Program-made: the position numbers and the translations under genes | Assembly (NCBI RefSeq): GCF_003852715.1 | Contig: NZ_RIAV01000001.1 | Coordinates: 310,001 to 374,000, forward strand | From: Ectobacillus antri | GTDB lineage: Bacteria; Bacillota; Bacilli; Bacillales; Bacillaceae_G | DNA: 64,000 nucleotides | Direction of reading: 5' to 3' | Notes under the pieces: model-generated | What the model saw: only the letters and a program-made list of their open reading frames with translations | The model's database searches: none | Told to the model about the DNA's origin: nothing | Shown: in pieces, positions 62,277-64,000 of the stretch | How positions within the stretch are numbered: position 1 is the first letter of the stretch | Layout of the letters: every line of letters starts with the position of its first letter

Positions 62277-62308
62277 GGAAAGGGAATAAAAAAATTCCTT
62301 TTCCTTTT
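62277..62308 (+). terminator. Terminator between the two glucosidase genes
   Basis: An 11-bp stem with one wobble (62277-62287 with 62294-62304) followed by four T. The second glucosidase is therefore partly or wholly separately transcribed. Confidence 0.65.
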
Positions 62309-62384
62309 AACTTGCTATTGATGTTTTACTTGCATTTTTGTAGCATTATATATTGTACAAATTAGGAAACAAGGAGACGGAAAC

Positions 62385-64000
62385 ATGACAAAACACTGGT
62401 GGAAAGAAGCGACAGCTTATCAAATATATCCAAGAAGCTTCATGGATTCAAACGGAGACGGTATCGGCGATTTGCCGGGTGTTATTGAAAAGTTAGATTA
62501 TTTAAAAGAACTTGGAATCGATGTCATATGGATTTGTCCATTCTACAAATCACCAAATGATGATAACGGTTACGATATCAGCGACTATCAAGATGTTATG
62601 GAAGTATTTGGTACGATGGCTGACTTCGACAAGTTGCTTGCAGAAGTGCATAATCGTGGCATGAAACTCATTATCGACCTTGTTATTAATCATACAAGCG
62701 ACGAGCATCCTTGGTTTATCGAGTCTCGTTCTTCGAGAGACAACCCGAAGCGCGATTGGTACATTTGGCGTGATGGAAAAGACGGCAAGGAACCAAACAA
62801 CTGGGAAAGTATTTTTAGTGGTTCTGCATGGGAATATGATGAAGCAACGAAGCAATACTTCTTACATGTATTCTCAAGAAGGCAACCAGATTTAAACTGG
62901 GAAAACAAAAAAGTTCGCGATGCCTTGTATGAAATGATCAACTGGTGGCTTGATAAAGGAATCGACGGCTTCCGTGTAGATGCTATTTCGCACATTAAAA
63001 AGCGTGAAGGTTTCCCTGATATGCCAAACCCAGAGAACTTAGAGTATGTATCTTCGTTTGATTGTCATATGAACCAGCCGGGCATTCAACCATTTTTAGA
63101 AGAGCTAAAAGCGCAAACGTTTGCCAAATACGATATTATGACAGTTGGTGAAGCAAACGGTGTAACAGTAGAAGAAGCTGATGAGTGGGTTGGCGAAGAA
63201 AATGGTAAGTTCAACATGGTTTTCCAATTTGAGCACTTGGATCTTTGGGATAAAAGCAATGTTGGTACCATCGATGTTGTGTCCTTAAAGAAAACGCTAA
63301 CGAAATGGCAAAAGGGCCTTGAAGGAAAAGGGTGGAATGCCTTGTTTATTGAAAACCATGATAAAGCGCGTGTTGTATCCACTTGGGGCAATGACAAAGA
63401 ATATCGTGTGGAAAGTGCAAAAGCTTTTGCGGCAATGTATTTCTTAATGCAAGGTACGCCTTTCATCTACCAAGGACAAGAAATTGGTATGACAAATGTT
63501 CGTTTTGAAACAATTGAGGAGTACGATGACGTTGCCATTAAAAACTTCTACCGCATCGAGCGCGAAAAAGGCACATCTCATCAAGAAATTATGGAAGTCA
63601 TCTGGAACAGCTCTCGCGATAATTCTCGTACGCCAATGCAGTGGAGCAATGAAGAAAAGGCAGGATTTACAACGGGAACACCTTGGATTGGCATTAACGA
63701 AAACTATACAAGTATTAACGTGAAGGACGATATGGCAAATCCAAACTCAGTTTGGAACTTCTATAAAAACATGATTCGTTTGCGTAAAGAAAACGAAGTA
63801 TTGGTTTACGGTACGTATGATTTAATTATGCCAGAAGATAAACAAGTGTACGCATATACAAGAACACTTGGAGATAAGAAGGCAGTCGTTATTACAAACT
63901 TATCTAAAGAAACAGCACATTATGAATGTACAGGTCTTAGCTTGTCTACAAGTGAGCTAGTACTATGTAACTATGATGTAGAAGTACATGAAAACGTGCA
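62385..64000 (+). CDS. GH13 alpha-glucosidase, alpha-1,4 type, cut by the window end
   Basis: A second GH13 enzyme, open to the end of the window after 538 codons; family members have about 555. ATG 62385 has AAGGAGACGGAAAC upstream. Catalytic residues: Asp199 in FRVDAISH, Glu256 in TVGEANG, Asp326 in ENHDKAR. Ala follows the nucleophile, where the first enzyme has Val; Ala or Thr there goes with alpha-1,4 specificity. NHDKAR also differs from the common NHDQPR. Likely acts on maltose or maltodextrins, complementing the upstream enzyme. Confidence 0.9.
   Translation, partial: MTKHWWKEATAYQIYPRSFMDSNGDGIGDLPGVIEKLDYLKELGIDVIWICPFYKSPNDDNGYDISDYQDVMEVFGTMADFDKLLAEVHNRGMKLIIDLVINHTSDEHPWFIESRSSRDNPKRDWYIWRDGKDGKEPNNWESIFSGSAWEYDEATKQYFLHVFSRRQPDLNWENKKVRDALYEMINWWLDKGIDGFRVDAISHIKKREGFPDMPNPENLEYVSSFDCHMNQPGIQPFLEELKAQTFAKYDIMTVGEANGVTVEEADEWVGEENGKFNMVFQFEHLDLWDKSNVGTIDVVSLKKTLTKWQKGLEGKGWNALFIENHDKARVVSTWGNDKEYRVESAKAFAAMYFLMQGTPFIYQGQEIGMTNVRFETIEEYDDVAIKNFYRIEREKGTSHQEIMEVIWNSSRDNSRTPMQWSNEEKAGFTTGTPWIGINENYTSINVKDDMANPNSVWNFYKNMIRLRKENEVLVYGTYDLIMPEDKQVYAYTRTLGDKKAVVITNLSKETAHYECTGLSLSTSELVLCNYDVEVHENV

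Noticed and set aside
1..64000. Mobile elements, CRISPR arrays, tRNA or rRNA genes
   Set aside because: No transposase or integrase coding sequence, no regularly spaced direct repeats and no tRNA- or rRNA-like sequence was seen on either strand.

Overview
The window is low-GC, densely coded DNA from an endospore-forming Bacillaceae. Gene content points to a relative of the Bacillus cereus group: spore proteins SspN, Tlp and a YuzL-like protein, the spore lytic enzyme SleL, a squalene/sporulene-type cyclase, S-box leaders, CodY-like boxes, and a siroheme-type sulfite reductase inside the sulfate operon. The block yneN-like / sspN / tlp / thioesterase / yneR / plsY / yneT / parE / parC keeps the order I recall from B. 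subtilis. I see no rRNA, tRNA, phage, transposase or CRISPR.

Layout. 0-6.9 kb: end of a YezD-like gene, then assimilatory sulfate reduction (cysH, sat, cysC, sulfite reductase, DUF3906) with siroheme synthesis (cobA, sirB, sirC). 6.9-19.8 kb: NUDIX and thioredoxin-like proteins, small spore proteins, sleL, thioesterase, plsY, an orphan response regulator followed by an HtrA protease, a CoA-binding protein, and topoisomerase IV. 20.1-33.9 kb: branched-chain amino-acid ABC transporter livJ-HMGF, S-box-controlled msrA, a CoaB-like protein, an ABC-F ATPase, a second livJ, and an oppA-type lipoprotein; the second livJ and oppA carry CodY-like boxes.

34-42 kb: two paralogous 5TM-LYT sensor kinases enclose an LppM-like lipoprotein, an S-box-controlled LLM flavin monooxygenase plus RimK-like ATP-grasp ligase, and a ZIP metal transporter. 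42.2-48.1 kb: the most unusual locus, a membrane VWA protein followed by a 1115-residue tubulin/FtsZ-superfamily protein and a small protein, with RNA stems over the start codon of the first gene and the Shine-Dalgarno of the last. 48.1-58.4 kb: DUF1294, RarD, a TM-GAF-degenerate GGDEF protein, YuiD-like, terpene cyclase, aldehyde dehydrogenase, a frameshifted small gene, a nucleoside hydrolase, an ArgH-like lyase, and a gene behind a structured leader. 58.7-64 kb: a sugar block of ROK repressor with twin operators, acetyltransferase, and two GH13 alpha-glucosidases whose specificity residues suggest alpha-1,6 and alpha-1,4 activity.

Across these regions lies a family of about 115-185 bp hairpin-forming intergenic repeats with TATA(T/C)AAGT-type inverted ends; I recognise six copies of varying quality. 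Two near-identical copies are inverted around the 31.4-35.5 kb segment.
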